A DNA stretch of 64,000 bases, from NCBI RefSeq assembly GCF_003264115.1, contig NZ_CP021912.1, positions 1,037,001-1,101,000 of the forward strand, given 5' to 3'. The notes under the pieces were generated by a model. It did not search any database. It saw only the letters and a program-made list of their open reading frames with translations, and had not been told where the DNA came from. This stretch comes from Erythrobacter sp. KY5. Its GTDB lineage: Bacteria > Pseudomonadota > Alphaproteobacteria > Sphingomonadales > Sphingomonadaceae. Each line of letters begins with the position of its first letter. Position 1 is the first letter of the stretch. The position numbers and the translations under genes are program-made. Below, piece by piece: positions 1-8,669 of the stretch.

Positions 1-918
1 AGCTACTCCGCCTATTCGGGAGTGCAGGATGCGCTGATCCAGTGGTGGTACGGCCACAATGCGGTCGGATTTTTCCTCACCGCCGGCTTCCTCGCGATGA
101 TGTATTACTTCGTCCCGAAGCAGGCCAACCGGCCCGTCTATTCCTATCGCCTGTCGATCATCCACTTCTGGTCGCTGATCTTCCTCTACATCTGGGCTGG
201 TCCGCACCACCTCCACTACACCGCGCTGCCCGACTGGGCGCAGACGCTGGGCATGGTGTTTTCCATCATGCTGTGGATGCCGAGCTGGGGCGGTATGATT
301 AACGGCCTGATGACGCTGAACGGCGCATGGGATAAGATCCGCACCGATCCGATCATCCGCATGATGGTGATGGCGCTCGCTTTCTACGGGATGAGCACGT
401 TCGAAGGGCCGATGCTGTCAATCAAGGCGGTGAACTCGCTTTCGCACTATACCGACTGGACCATCGGGCACGTTCACTCGGGTGCGCTGGGCTGGAACGG
501 GTTGATCACCTTCGCCTGCGTCTACTTCCTCGTGCCGCGTCTTTGGAAACGCCAGCGGATGTACTCGCTGCGCATGATCAACTGGCACTTCTGGCTCGCG
601 ACGCTGGGTATCGTAATTTACGCCGCCAGCATGTGGGTCGCAGGGGTTACGCAGGGCCTGATGTGGCGCGAATACGGCTCTGACGGATACCTGGTGAACA
701 GCTTCGTCGACACCGTCGCAGCGCTGGAGCCGATGTACTGGATGCGCGCCTTTGGCGGCCTCCTCTACCTCTCAGGCGCGATCATCATGTCCTACAATAT
801 GTGGATGACGATTGCGGGCCACCAGCGCGACGAAGCGCCCATGGGAGACACCCATTACGACGAGGAAGCCGACCGTCCTCTGGCCGGCATTCAACCTCAA
901 GCTCAACCTGCGGAATAG
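1..918 (+). CDS. ccoN: cbb3-type cytochrome c oxidase subunit I (CcoN), 5'-truncated by window edge
   Basis: Catalytic haem-copper subunit of the high-affinity terminal oxidase that reduces O2 in the inner membrane under low oxygen. The frame is open from base 1, so only the C-terminal ~305 residues are present. The WWYGHNAV segment carries the first CuB histidine. The LYIWAGPHH segment has the spacing of the cross-linked tyrosine and the two further CuB histidines known from Pseudomonas stutzeri cbb3. The GHVHSG motif holds the axial ligands of haem b3 and haem b. Several hydrophobic helices follow. ccoO starts 13 bp downstream, so the genes form one operon. The C-terminal tail is polar and acidic. 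Identification is secure; only the N-terminus and promoter are missing. Confidence 0.97.
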   Translation, partial: SYSAYSGVQDALIQWWYGHNAVGFFLTAGFLAMMYYFVPKQANRPVYSYRLSIIHFWSLIFLYIWAGPHHLHYTALPDWAQTLGMVFSIMLWMPSWGGMINGLMTLNGAWDKIRTDPIIRMMVMALAFYGMSTFEGPMLSIKAVNSLSHYTDWTIGHVHSGALGWNGLITFACVYFLVPRLWKRQRMYSLRMINWHFWLATLGIVIYAASMWVAGVTQGLMWREYGSDGYLVNSFVDTVAALEPMYWMRAFGGLLYLSGAIIMSYNMWMTIAGHQRDEAPMGDTHYDEEADRPLAGIQPQAQPAE

Positions 919-931
919 GGATACGCAAACA

Positions 932-1708
932 ATGAGTGACACACACCCAGAAGCCCCGCCGCAGGGCGTTTTCGAAGGCCACAAGCGGCTTGAGAAGAAC
1001 ATCACCCTACTGACCGTTGCGACCTTCATTACGGTGGCAATTGGCGGGCTCGTGCAGATCACGCCCTTGTTCTACCTTGAGAACACGATCGAGGAGGTGG
1101 ACGGCATGCGGCCCTACACCCCGCTCGAACTGGTGGGCCGCGATATCTACATTCGCGAGGGCTGCTACACGTGCCACAGCCAAATGATCCGCCCCTTCCG
1201 TGACGAGGTCGAGCGCTATGGGCACTACAGCCTTGCTGCGGAAAGTATGTACGATCACCCGTTCCAGTGGGGATCGAAGCGGACCGGACCGGACCTGGCG
1301 CGCGTCGGCGGGCGTTATTCGGATGAATGGCACGTCCAGCACCTGATCGACCCGCAAAGCGTCGTGCCGCAGAGCATTATGCCGAGCTACGCCTTCCTCG
1401 CGGAGACAGAGCTTCAGGTCGCCGACGTGTCGGCCAACCTCACCGCGCTTTCCAACGTCGGAGTGCCTTACTCGGCCGCCGACATCGAGGCGGCTGAGAA
1501 CGACCTTTTCGCGCAGGCCAATCCCGACATGGACCCCGGCGATCTCGAGGACCGATACTCCAAGGCGCAGATCCGCGACTATGACGGCGACCCATCACGC
1601 GTGACCGAGATGGATGCGCTCGTCGCCTACCTCCAGATGCTCGGCACGCTGGTCGATGTCGACAGCGCCGCGGCGCAGACCGAACTCGCTGAGGAGAAGG
1701 GCCGGTGA
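932..1708 (+). CDS. ccoO: cbb3 oxidase monohaem cytochrome c subunit II (CcoO)
   Basis: Membrane-anchored monohaem c subunit that passes electrons from CcoP to the CcoN catalytic site; 258 residues. One transmembrane helix lies near residues 26-47. The haem c motif CYTCH is at residues 78-82, and a later IMPSYAFL segment probably supplies the axial methionine. The ATG at 932 is chosen because MSDTHPE fits the family N-terminus. A longer in-frame extension would run back into ccoN. The stop overlaps the GTG start of ccoQ (GTGA arrangement), which suggests translational coupling. Confidence 0.97.
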   Translation: MSDTHPEAPPQGVFEGHKRLEKNITLLTVATFITVAIGGLVQITPLFYLENTIEEVDGMRPYTPLELVGRDIYIREGCYTCHSQMIRPFRDEVERYGHYSLAAESMYDHPFQWGSKRTGPDLARVGGRYSDEWHVQHLIDPQSVVPQSIMPSYAFLAETELQVADVSANLTALSNVGVPYSAADIEAAENDLFAQANPDMDPGDLEDRYSKAQIRDYDGDPSRVTEMDALVAYLQMLGTLVDVDSAAAQTELAEEKGR

Positions 1709-1866
1709 GCTTCTACGACGCCTTTCGACACTTCGCCGACAGCTACGGTCTGGTGATGATCTTCGGCCTCTACCTCGTCCTGTGTGGCTGGCACTTCCTG
1801 CCGCGCTCAAGAGACGGCGTGGAAGAAGCCAAGACCTCGATTTTCAAGGAAGACGATCATGTCTGA
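1705..1866 (+). CDS. ccoQ: cbb3 oxidase small subunit (CcoQ/FixQ)
   Basis: Small single-span protein of 53 residues. It starts at a GTG that overlaps the ccoO stop and ends at a TGA overlapping the ccoP start. The hydrophobic helix (residues ~16-33, [18 protein letters not shown]) is followed by a basic then acidic tail, as in CcoQ/FixQ proteins that stabilise the CcoP interaction. Family members vary strongly in sequence, so assignment rests on size, topology and position between ccoO and ccoP. Confidence 0.9.
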   Translation: MSFYDAFRHFADSYGLVMIFGLYLVLCGWHFLPRSRDGVEEAKTSIFKEDDHV

Positions 1867-2821
1867 CAAATACCGCATCGACGAACCCACCGGCACCGAA
1901 TTTGTCGGTCATGAATGGGACGGTATCGAGGAGCTGAACACGCCGCTGCCGCGTTGGTGGCTGTGGACGTTCTATGCGACGATCGCATGGGCAGCTGTCT
2001 ACGTGGTGCTCTATCCGGCGTGGCCGATGGTGAGCCAGGCGACCGAGGGTGTGCTTGGCTGGTCGAGCCGTAGTGAACTTGCCGAAGAAATGAGCGCCGC
2101 CGACATGGCGCGCGCCGGTACGTTCGAGCGGATTGCCGCAACCGACATCACCAAACTCCCCGCCGATCCCGAGCTGATGGGTCAGGCGATTTCCGGAGGG
2201 GCGGCCGCCTTCAAACAGCACTGCGTCCAGTGCCACGGCGCGGGCGCGGCAGGGTACGAACAATATGGCTACCCCAACCTCAACGACGATGACTGGCTGT
2301 GGGGCGGCACGCTCACCGATATCGAATACACGCTCACCCACGGCATCCGCTGGGAGGGCTCGGACGAGACACGCTCAAACTACATGCCGGCATTCGGCGA
2401 TATCTTCAGCCGTACCGAGCTCGACGCCGTCACAAGCCATGTCCTGTCGCTGAGCGGCGAGGGGCAGAGCAATCCGGCTGGCGCGCAGCTTTATGCCGAC
2501 AATTGCGCCGCATGCCATGAAGCAAACGGCGCGGGCAATCGCGAGCTTGGCGCGCCTGCATTGAACGATGCGATCTGGCTCTACGGGAGCGAGCGCGCGC
2601 AAGTGAGCCAGCAGATCGCCAACCCACGCCACGGCGCGATGCCGGGCTGGAGCGACAAGCTCGACCCGGTCACTATCAAGATGCTCGCAGCCTATGTCCA
2701 TTCGCGCGGCGGCGGTGAGTTTGAAGGCGAGGCAACCGAAGAGGTCGCTCCCGGGATCGAGGGTGAAACCGCCGATGATGTCGCATCCGCAGGCGAGGTC
2801 GGAGACGATGGCCGATCCTGA
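1859..2821 (+). CDS. ccoP: cbb3 oxidase dihaem cytochrome c subunit III (CcoP)
   Basis: Dihaem cytochrome c subunit that accepts electrons from soluble or membrane cytochromes; 320 residues. The N-terminus (EFVGHEWDGIEELNTPLPRWW) is the family hallmark, followed by a transmembrane helix at ~34-56. Two haem-binding motifs are visible: CVQCH at 122-126 and CAACH at 216-220, each within a cytochrome c domain. The acidic C-terminal tail (residues ~295-320, rich in Glu, Val and Asp) extends past the second domain. It overlaps ccoQ by 8 bp and ccoG by 14 bp, in keeping with one transcription unit. Confidence 0.97.
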   Translation: MSDKYRIDEPTGTEFVGHEWDGIEELNTPLPRWWLWTFYATIAWAAVYVVLYPAWPMVSQATEGVLGWSSRSELAEEMSAADMARAGTFERIAATDITKLPADPELMGQAISGGAAAFKQHCVQCHGAGAAGYEQYGYPNLNDDDWLWGGTLTDIEYTLTHGIRWEGSDETRSNYMPAFGDIFSRTELDAVTSHVLSLSGEGQSNPAGAQLYADNCAACHEANGAGNRELGAPALNDAIWLYGSERAQVSQQIANPRHGAMPGWSDKLDPVTIKMLAAYVHSRGGGEFEGEATEEVAPGIEGETADDVASAGEVGDDGRS

Positions 2822-4343
2822 AGAACTCGAGAGGCCTGACGCCAAGCGCGATTGGGGTGCGGCTCTGCCCGAGGTGGAGACCGACCCCATTGCGGCGCGT
2901 CGCCTGCCTCACCAGCCGCCGCCCAGGCTCTATGAAAAGCGCAAGGCGGTTCACAACAAGCGCATTGACGGCCCGTTCCGCCGCTTCAAATGGCTGATCA
3001 TGGTGGTCACGCTGGCGATCTATTATGTGACGCCGTGGATCCGCTGGGACAGAGGGCCCTATGCACCAGATCAGGCGGTTCTGATCGATCTGGCAAACCG
3101 CCGCTTCTACATGTTCGATATCGAGATCTGGCCGCACGAATTCTACTTCGTGGCCGGGATGCTCATCATGGCGGGGATCGGGCTGTTCCTTGTCACCAGC
3201 GCCGTCGGGCGCGCATGGTGCGGCTATGCCTGCCCGCAGACGGTGTGGACCGACCTGTTTCAGCACATCGACCGCCTGATCGACGGGGATCGCAATGCGC
3301 GCATCCGTCTGGACAAGGCACCGTGGGGGCCAGCCAAGATCGCTCGGCGCGGTGCGAAGTGGTCGATCTATCTCCTTATCAGCATGCTGACAGGCGGCGC
3401 GTGGATTCTCTATTTCGCCGACGCGCCGACGCTCTTCGTGGACTTCTTCAGACTGGAAGCCGACCCGGTCGCCTATATGACCGTCGCTATCCTGACCGGC
3501 ACGACCTTCTGGCTGGGCGGGTTCATGCGCGAGCAGGTGTGCATCTATATGTGCCCGTGGCCACGCATTCAGGGGGCGATGCTCGACGAGAAGTCGCTGA
3601 TCGTCACCTACAAGGACTGGCGCGGAGAGCCGCGCGGCAGCCTCAAGAAATCGCTTAAGAATCCGGACGAATACGGCGACTGCGTCGATTGCCTGCAATG
3701 CGTCGCGGTGTGCCCGACCGGCATCGACATCCGCGAAGGCCAGCAGATCGGCTGCATCACCTGCGCCCTGTGCATCGATGCCTGCGACCGGGTGATGAAG
3801 GATATCGGACGCCCGCGCGGGCTGATCGACTACGCCACTCTTGAGCAATGCGAAGCCGAAGCCGCAGGCGCGCCCGCGCAGCCGGCATGGAAAGCGCTCG
3901 TTCGCCCGCGCACCTTCATCTATTTCGGCATCTGGGGCGCGATCGGGCTTGCCATGCTGTTCGCGCTCGGCACGCGCAGCCACACCGACCTGACCGTCTC
4001 GCCCGACCGCAATCCGCCCTTCATGCTGATGAAGGATGGCTCGGTGCGCAATTCCTACACATTGCGCCTGCGCAATATGGAAGCGCGCCCGCGTGAGATG
4101 GAGGTTTCCTTTGCTGGACTGCCCGAAGGTTCGGTGATGTGGACCGACAGGATCGGACGCGAGGATGCGGCGACGGCACAGGTCCTTACCGTGCCTGCCG
4201 ACGAAACCCGCGTGGTCCGCGTCTATGTCGTGACCCCTGCGGGCACCGACGTCGACAATTTCCGCTTCGTGCTCACCTCTCTCGACGAACAGCGTGAGAG
4301 CGACAGCGAGGAAACCACTTTCACCGCACCCGGAGACGAATGA
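2808..4343 (+). CDS. ccoG: cytochrome c oxidase accessory protein CcoG (FixG/RdxA)
   Basis: Membrane ferredoxin-like protein of the RdxA/FixG/CcoG family, needed for maturation of cbb3 oxidase and linked to copper reduction or delivery; 511 residues. Hydrophobic helices occupy the first half. CGYACPQ, and two cysteine clusters near residues 285-325 (CVDCLQCVAVCPTGID and CITCALCIDACD), bind two [4Fe-4S] clusters. The C-terminal third forms the periplasmic immunoglobulin-like FixG domain. The start at 2808 overlaps the end of ccoP; the next gene overlaps by 4 bp. Confidence 0.96.
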   Translation: MADPEELERPDAKRDWGAALPEVETDPIAARRLPHQPPPRLYEKRKAVHNKRIDGPFRRFKWLIMVVTLAIYYVTPWIRWDRGPYAPDQAVLIDLANRRFYMFDIEIWPHEFYFVAGMLIMAGIGLFLVTSAVGRAWCGYACPQTVWTDLFQHIDRLIDGDRNARIRLDKAPWGPAKIARRGAKWSIYLLISMLTGGAWILYFADAPTLFVDFFRLEADPVAYMTVAILTGTTFWLGGFMREQVCIYMCPWPRIQGAMLDEKSLIVTYKDWRGEPRGSLKKSLKNPDEYGDCVDCLQCVAVCPTGIDIREGQQIGCITCALCIDACDRVMKDIGRPRGLIDYATLEQCEAEAAGAPAQPAWKALVRPRTFIYFGIWGAIGLAMLFALGTRSHTDLTVSPDRNPPFMLMKDGSVRNSYTLRLRNMEARPREMEVSFAGLPEGSVMWTDRIGREDAATAQVLTVPADETRVVRVYVVTPAGTDVDNFRFVLTSLDEQRESDSEETTFTAPGDE

Positions 4344-4804
4344 TGGCGAGCAAACCGCACAAGCCTTTCACAGGCAAGCATATGGCGGCGATCCTGGTCG
4401 CGGGCTTCGGTGTCGTCATGTGCGTCAATTTCTACATGGCGAGCCGCGCGGTTAGCGGCTTCCATGGGACCGTGGTCGAGAACTCCTACATCGCCAGCCA
4501 GAACTTCAACGACTGGCTCGACAAGGCAGACGCTTCGAAAGCGCTTGGCTGGCAAGCCCACATCACGCGCGATGAAGCGGAATACGTGACCGTGACGGCC
4601 AGCGGTGTCCCCGTCTCCGCGATGCTGACGGCGGAGCTGCGACGGCCGATTGGGGAGCGTGAATACGCAAGCCTGACATTCGAACCAATGGGCGAGGGTC
4701 GCTACCGTTCGAGCGAGCCAGTCGCACAGGGGCGCTGGACCATGCGCCTTTTTATTGAGGCTGATGGCAAGAGCTGGGCTGAGGAAAGCGAGCTGCCCCG
4801 GTGA
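4340..4804 (+). CDS. ccoH: FixH family protein (CcoH)
   Basis: Small membrane protein of 154 residues in the FixH/CcoH family, an assembly factor that stays associated with cbb3 oxidase. One transmembrane helix (AAILVAGFGVVMCVNFYMA, residues ~15-34) is followed by a beta-rich periplasmic domain with the NFNDWL and PIGE segments typical of FixH. The start lies in an ATGATG pair overlapping the ccoG stop, so translation could begin at either ATG. The stop overlaps the GTG start of ccoI. Confidence 0.93.
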   Translation: MMASKPHKPFTGKHMAAILVAGFGVVMCVNFYMASRAVSGFHGTVVENSYIASQNFNDWLDKADASKALGWQAHITRDEAEYVTVTASGVPVSAMLTAELRRPIGEREYASLTFEPMGEGRYRSSEPVAQGRWTMRLFIEADGKSWAEESELPR

Positions 4805-6924
4805 ACGCGCCAGACCTCTCGTTCGACAGGGGTGAAGCGCCCCTCAAGGGCATGCGGTTTACCGTGCCCGGCATGCGCTGCGCCGGCTGCATTGCGAAGA
4901 TCGAACGCGAGCTTCCCAAGGTCGATGGGATTGTCGCCGCCCGCGTGAACTTCTCGTCCAAGCGCGTCGCTATCGAGCACGATCCCGCCGTCGGCGAGGA
5001 TGCCCTGACCGAAGCGCTCCTGCGGCTAGGCTTCGAAGCGCAGCCGATCGAGGAAAATCCGCTCGGCACCGAAGCGGCTGAGCGCAAGCAGCTGACCCGT
5101 GCGTTGGGCGTCGCCGGCTTCGGCATGATGAATGTCATGCTGCTATCGGTCAGTATCTGGTCCGGTGCGCAAGGCTTTACGCGCGAGCTGTTTCACTGGC
5201 TTTCCGCGCTGATCGCGATGCCAGTGATCGCTTATTCGGGCAGACCCTTCTTTTCGAGCGCATGGATGGCGCTCAAATATCGGCGCACCAATATGGACGT
5301 GCCGATCAGCATCGGTGTGATCCTCGCCACTGCGCTCAGTCTTTATGAAACGATCACCGGCGGTGAGCACGCCTATTTCGAGAGCGCCGTCATGCTGCTC
5401 TTTTTCCTCCTCGCAGGGCGCGCGCTCGATGCCGAGATGCGCACGCGAACCCGCGCCGGGATCGGGGCGTTGCTGGGCCGGATGGGCAAGAGCGCCAGCG
5501 TCATCGGCCCTGACGGGGCGACCCGCCGCGTTCCCGCAAACGCGCTGGAGCCGGGTATGCTGGTGCTGGTCGCTGCAGGAGAAGCGCTCGCCGCCGACGG
5601 AGAGATCGAAGAGGGGCGCTCCACGATCGACAATTCCATGCTCACCGGAGAGAGCGCACCGGAAAGCGTCGGTGCAGGCGCGCAGGTCCACGCGGGCGCT
5701 ATCAATCAAAGCTCGCCTTTCCGCATGCGCCTGACGCGAACCGCCGATGACACGGCCATCGCGGAAATTGCGCGCCTGATGGATGAAGCCGGACAGTCGC
5801 GCAGCACTTATGTCCGTATCGCCGATCGGGCCAGCCGCGCCTACGCGCCCGTCGTCCACGCGCTTGCCGCGCTTGCATTTGCAGGCTGGATGATAGCGGG
5901 CGCAGGATGGCATCAGTCGCTCGTCATCGCCATCGCCGTGCTCATCATCACATGCCCGTGCGCAATGGGGCTCGCAGTGCCGACCGCGCAGGTTGTCGCA
6001 TCGGGAGCGCTCCTGAAACGTGGACTGCTGGTCAAGGATGGTAGCGCGCTGGAGCGCCTTGCCGAGGTCGATGTCGCGCTGTTCGACAAGACCGGCACGC
6101 TGACGCTGGGAGAACCGCGCCCGGATATCGGCGCTCTCAACACCGCAGAAAGACAGGTCGCTCTGGGTCTCGCCCAATCGAGCCGCCATCCCCTCAGCAA
6201 GGGCCTTGCGAAAAGACTGCTGGAGGAAGGCGTGCAGCCCGCAGCCATCGATAATCTTGAGGAAGTTGGCGGAGAAGGCGTTTCAGGAATGTGGGGCGAG
6301 GTGCGCGTCGCTCTCGAAAGGCCCCAGGTCGAGACGGACCGGCTGGCCGTTACGCTCAAGATCGGAGAGGAGCATACGACCCTTTCGTTCGATGATCCGC
6401 TGCGAGCCGATGTGCCTTGCACTCTCGCGCTGCTTCGCGACGAGAATATCGAGGCCAGCATTCTCTCCGGTGACCGCAATGCGCCTGTCGAAGCTGTCGC
6501 GCGCCAGCTGGACATTCCGGCGATTGCAGAGGCCAGCCCGCAAGATAAGCTCGCCGCGCTCGAAGCCTTGCGTGAAGCCGGGCGCTTTCCCCTCATGGTA
6601 GGCGACGGCCTGAACGATGGTCCCGCACTTGCCGCCGCGCATGCCTCAATCGCTCCGGGCACCGCCAGCGATGCGAGCCAGCAGGCGGCAGACGCGGTGT
6701 TCATTGGCGAGAAGTTGATGCCGGTCGCGCTTGCGGTGCGTGTGGCGAAGCGGACCATGGTGATCGTGCGCCAGAATTTCGCCTTTGCCATCGGTTACAA
6801 CGCGCTTGCCGTGCCGCTTGCGCTGTTCGGCTATGTCACGCCGCTTGTCGCTGCGATCGCAATGTCATTGAGCAGCCTCGTCGTGGTCGCCAATTCCCTG
6901 CGGCTTGCGGGGAGCGCGAGATGA
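4801..6924 (+). CDS. ccoI: copper-translocating P-type ATPase for cbb3 biogenesis (CcoI/FixI)
   Basis: P1B-type ATPase that exports Cu+ for CuB-site assembly of cbb3 oxidase; 707 residues. An N-terminal heavy-metal-associated domain carries GMRCAGC (Cys27 and Cys30). The membrane metal site CPC is at 385-387. The phosphorylation motif DKTGT starts at Asp429, and GDGLNDGPAL marks the hinge near residue 602. Starts with GTG overlapping the ccoH stop. Position in the ccoGHIS set separates it from detoxifying CopA homologues. Confidence 0.96.
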   Translation: MNAPDLSFDRGEAPLKGMRFTVPGMRCAGCIAKIERELPKVDGIVAARVNFSSKRVAIEHDPAVGEDALTEALLRLGFEAQPIEENPLGTEAAERKQLTRALGVAGFGMMNVMLLSVSIWSGAQGFTRELFHWLSALIAMPVIAYSGRPFFSSAWMALKYRRTNMDVPISIGVILATALSLYETITGGEHAYFESAVMLLFFLLAGRALDAEMRTRTRAGIGALLGRMGKSASVIGPDGATRRVPANALEPGMLVLVAAGEALAADGEIEEGRSTIDNSMLTGESAPESVGAGAQVHAGAINQSSPFRMRLTRTADDTAIAEIARLMDEAGQSRSTYVRIADRASRAYAPVVHALAALAFAGWMIAGAGWHQSLVIAIAVLIITCPCAMGLAVPTAQVVASGALLKRGLLVKDGSALERLAEVDVALFDKTGTLTLGEPRPDIGALNTAERQVALGLAQSSRHPLSKGLAKRLLEEGVQPAAIDNLEEVGGEGVSGMWGEVRVALERPQVETDRLAVTLKIGEEHTTLSFDDPLRADVPCTLALLRDENIEASILSGDRNAPVEAVARQLDIPAIAEASPQDKLAALEALREAGRFPLMVGDGLNDGPALAAAHASIAPGTASDASQQAADAVFIGEKLMPVALAVRVAKRTMVIVRQNFAFAIGYNALAVPLALFGYVTPLVAAIAMSLSSLVVVANSLRLAGSAR

Positions 6925-7100
6925 CCGGCCTCACATTCCTTATTCCGATTGCACTGTTGATGGGAGGGGCAGGGCTGTTGGCCTTCTTCTGGGCAATGCG
7001 TTCAGGTCAGTATGAGGACATGGACGGCGCGGCCCATCGCATCCTGATCGACGAGGACACGGATCGGGATGGGGACGGGGAAGGAGAGGCAAAGTCATGA
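6921..7100 (+). CDS. ccoS: cbb3-type oxidase assembly protein CcoS
   Basis: A 59-residue single-span protein beginning MTGLTFLIPIALLMGGAG, with the FFWAMRSGQYEDMDGAAHRIL segment diagnostic of CcoS. CcoS is required for cofactor insertion into cbb3 oxidase. The tail is very acidic (repeated Asp and Glu). The ATG overlaps the ccoI stop and its own stop overlaps the next ATG, so the cco string continues without gaps into the small downstream gene. Confidence 0.95.
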   Translation: MTGLTFLIPIALLMGGAGLLAFFWAMRSGQYEDMDGAAHRILIDEDTDRDGDGEGEAKS

Positions 7101-7309
7101 AGCTTCTCGCCGTAATAGCGCTCATCCCCGTCGCATTGGGGCCACTTCCTCAAGAGGAACGGTCGCTGACCATCGCCCTATGCCTAGGCGGGGAGATCAC
7201 CATCCCGCTCGGCGACAGGGAGGACCGGCCCTCGCGCGATTGCCACCAGGAGGGCTGTCATGCCGGCTCCTGCCGTGAGAAAACGAAGCGGGCCCAGCGC
7301 ACGATTTGA
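7097..7309 (+). CDS. small secreted Cys-rich protein at the end of the cco operon
   Basis: Predicted protein of 70 residues, not a family I can name. Residues 1-16 form a short hydrophobic, signal-like segment. The rest contains four cysteines and two histidines: one near ALCLGGEITIPLG, then DCHQEGCHAGSC, followed by a basic tail (REKTKRAQR). The ATG overlaps the ccoS stop (ATGA), so it is probably co-translated with the oxidase assembly genes. Position and a Cys/His-rich C-terminus make a metal-related role in cbb3 maturation possible, but that is inference only. Confidence 0.6.
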   Translation: MKLLAVIALIPVALGPLPQEERSLTIALCLGGEITIPLGDREDRPSRDCHQEGCHAGSCREKTKRAQRTI

Positions 7310-7319
7310 TCTGGCGCAA
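7306..7319 (+). promoter_or_regulatory. candidate FNR/FixK-type box upstream of hemN
   Basis: TTGAT-CTGG-CGCAA resembles the FNR/FixK consensus TTGAT-N4-ATCAA. The left half-site is perfect and the right half matches 3 of 5. It lies 35 bp upstream of the hemN ATG and overlaps the end of the preceding gene. hemN and cbb3 genes are classic FNR/FixK targets, which makes the site plausible, but one half is weak. Confidence 0.35.
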
Positions 7320-7354
7320 AGACGTTTATGGTCGCCGCGTCTTTAACGCTGTGC

Positions 7355-8665
7355 ATGTGGCCTTATTATCCAGACCTGCTCGAAACGCCGGTGCCGCGTT
7401 ACACGAGCTATCCGACCGCCGCCGATTTCGGTGAGCTTCCCACATCGGCGCTTGCGCAGGCGATTGGGGAGGCCAGCGGCGACATATCGCTCTATCTCCA
7501 CATTCCGTTTTGCGAGAAGATCTGCTTTTATTGCGGGTGCAACACCGGTGCGGCTGGCAGGCGGCAACGGGTGCAAAGCTATCTCGCCTCCCTTCATGCT
7601 GAAATCGAGACCGTCGCGACCTTGCTGCCACGCGACGCGCGGGTGAGGCGCGTTGCGTTCGGGGGTGGCAGCCCCAACGCCATCGAACCATCCGAGCTCC
7701 TCGACCTCGTCGATGCGCTGCACCGCAATTTCTGGCTCGACCAGACCGAGTGGTCGATCGAGCTCGACCCGCGCTCAATGAACAGCATCTGGGGGGAAGC
7801 CATTGCCGAAGCGGGCTTCACGCGGGCGAGCATGGGCGTGCAGACATTCGCTGCGCATTGCCAAGAGGCGATCGGGCGGGTGCAGGACGATCAGATGATC
7901 TGCCGCAGCATCGACTGGCTGCGCAGCGCGGGCGTCACATCGCTGAACTTCGATCTGATGTATGGCCTCCCCGGTCAGACGCGCGAGGACCTTGCCGACA
8001 GCCTCGAATACACCGCCTTACTTGGCGCGGACCGGATTGCGGTCTTCGGCTATGCACATGTTCCGCATATCGTGCCACGCCAGAAGATGATTCCGACCGA
8101 TGAATTGCCCGGACGAGACGAACGGTTCGCTATGGCGAGCCAGGCTTTCGAATACCTCATGGAGAAGGGATACAAGGAAGTGGGGTTTGACCACTTCGCC
8201 CTGCCCGGCGACCCGATGGCAGAGGCCGCGCGAACGGGCACTTTGAGGCGCAATTTTCAGGGCTTCACCGATGACCAGTCAGACGTCCTGATCGGGCTTG
8301 GGGCCAGCGCGATCAGCGGTTTTCCCGGACTGATTGCCCAGAACGAGAAGAACAATGGCCGCTATCGGATGATGGCCTCGCAGGGTCGTCTTACCGCTAC
8401 GGTCGGCATAAAGCGCAGCTCCGAGGATCAATTGCGCGCGCGCGTGATTGAGGAGCTTTTGTGCCGGGGCAGGGCGAGGCTTTCGCCTTGTCTCCTGATC
8501 AGCCACGCGCAAGAGTTCGAGCCGTTTCTCAAACGCGGATTGATGACGCTGAGCGGTCTCGATCTCTCGATCACGCCCAGCGGCCTTCCTTATGCGCGCG
8601 TGATCGCTTCGAAGTTCGACACCTTCCGCGCCGCGGCGAAACAGGCATTCAGCTCCGCAATCTGA
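7355..8665 (+). CDS. hemN: oxygen-independent coproporphyrinogen III oxidase (HemN)
   Basis: Radical SAM enzyme converting coproporphyrinogen III to protoporphyrinogen IX without oxygen, in the cytoplasm; 436 residues. The [4Fe-4S] motif CEKICFYC (Cys53, 57, 60) is followed by a further Cys62, as in true HemN. PRYTSYPTA near the N-terminus and FGGGSPN (SAM binding) are family hallmarks, and the HemN C-terminal domain is present. The ATG at 7355 gives MWPYYPDLLETPVPRYTSYP; an upstream in-frame ATG would add nine unlikely residues. It follows the cbb3 cluster and may be oxygen-regulated through the box just upstream. Confidence 0.94.
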   Translation: MWPYYPDLLETPVPRYTSYPTAADFGELPTSALAQAIGEASGDISLYLHIPFCEKICFYCGCNTGAAGRRQRVQSYLASLHAEIETVATLLPRDARVRRVAFGGGSPNAIEPSELLDLVDALHRNFWLDQTEWSIELDPRSMNSIWGEAIAEAGFTRASMGVQTFAAHCQEAIGRVQDDQMICRSIDWLRSAGVTSLNFDLMYGLPGQTREDLADSLEYTALLGADRIAVFGYAHVPHIVPRQKMIPTDELPGRDERFAMASQAFEYLMEKGYKEVGFDHFALPGDPMAEAARTGTLRRNFQGFTDDQSDVLIGLGASAISGFPGLIAQNEKNNGRYRMMASQGRLTATVGIKRSSEDQLRARVIEELLCRGRARLSPCLLISHAQEFEPFLKRGLMTLSGLDLSITPSGLPYARVIASKFDTFRAAAKQAFSSAI

Positions 8666-8669
8666 CCGA

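Noticed and set aside
2676..3983. A 435-codon open frame antisense to ccoG.
   Set aside because: It lies wholly over conserved ccoP/ccoG coding sequence, matches no family, and is the kind of frame high GC produces on the opposite strand.
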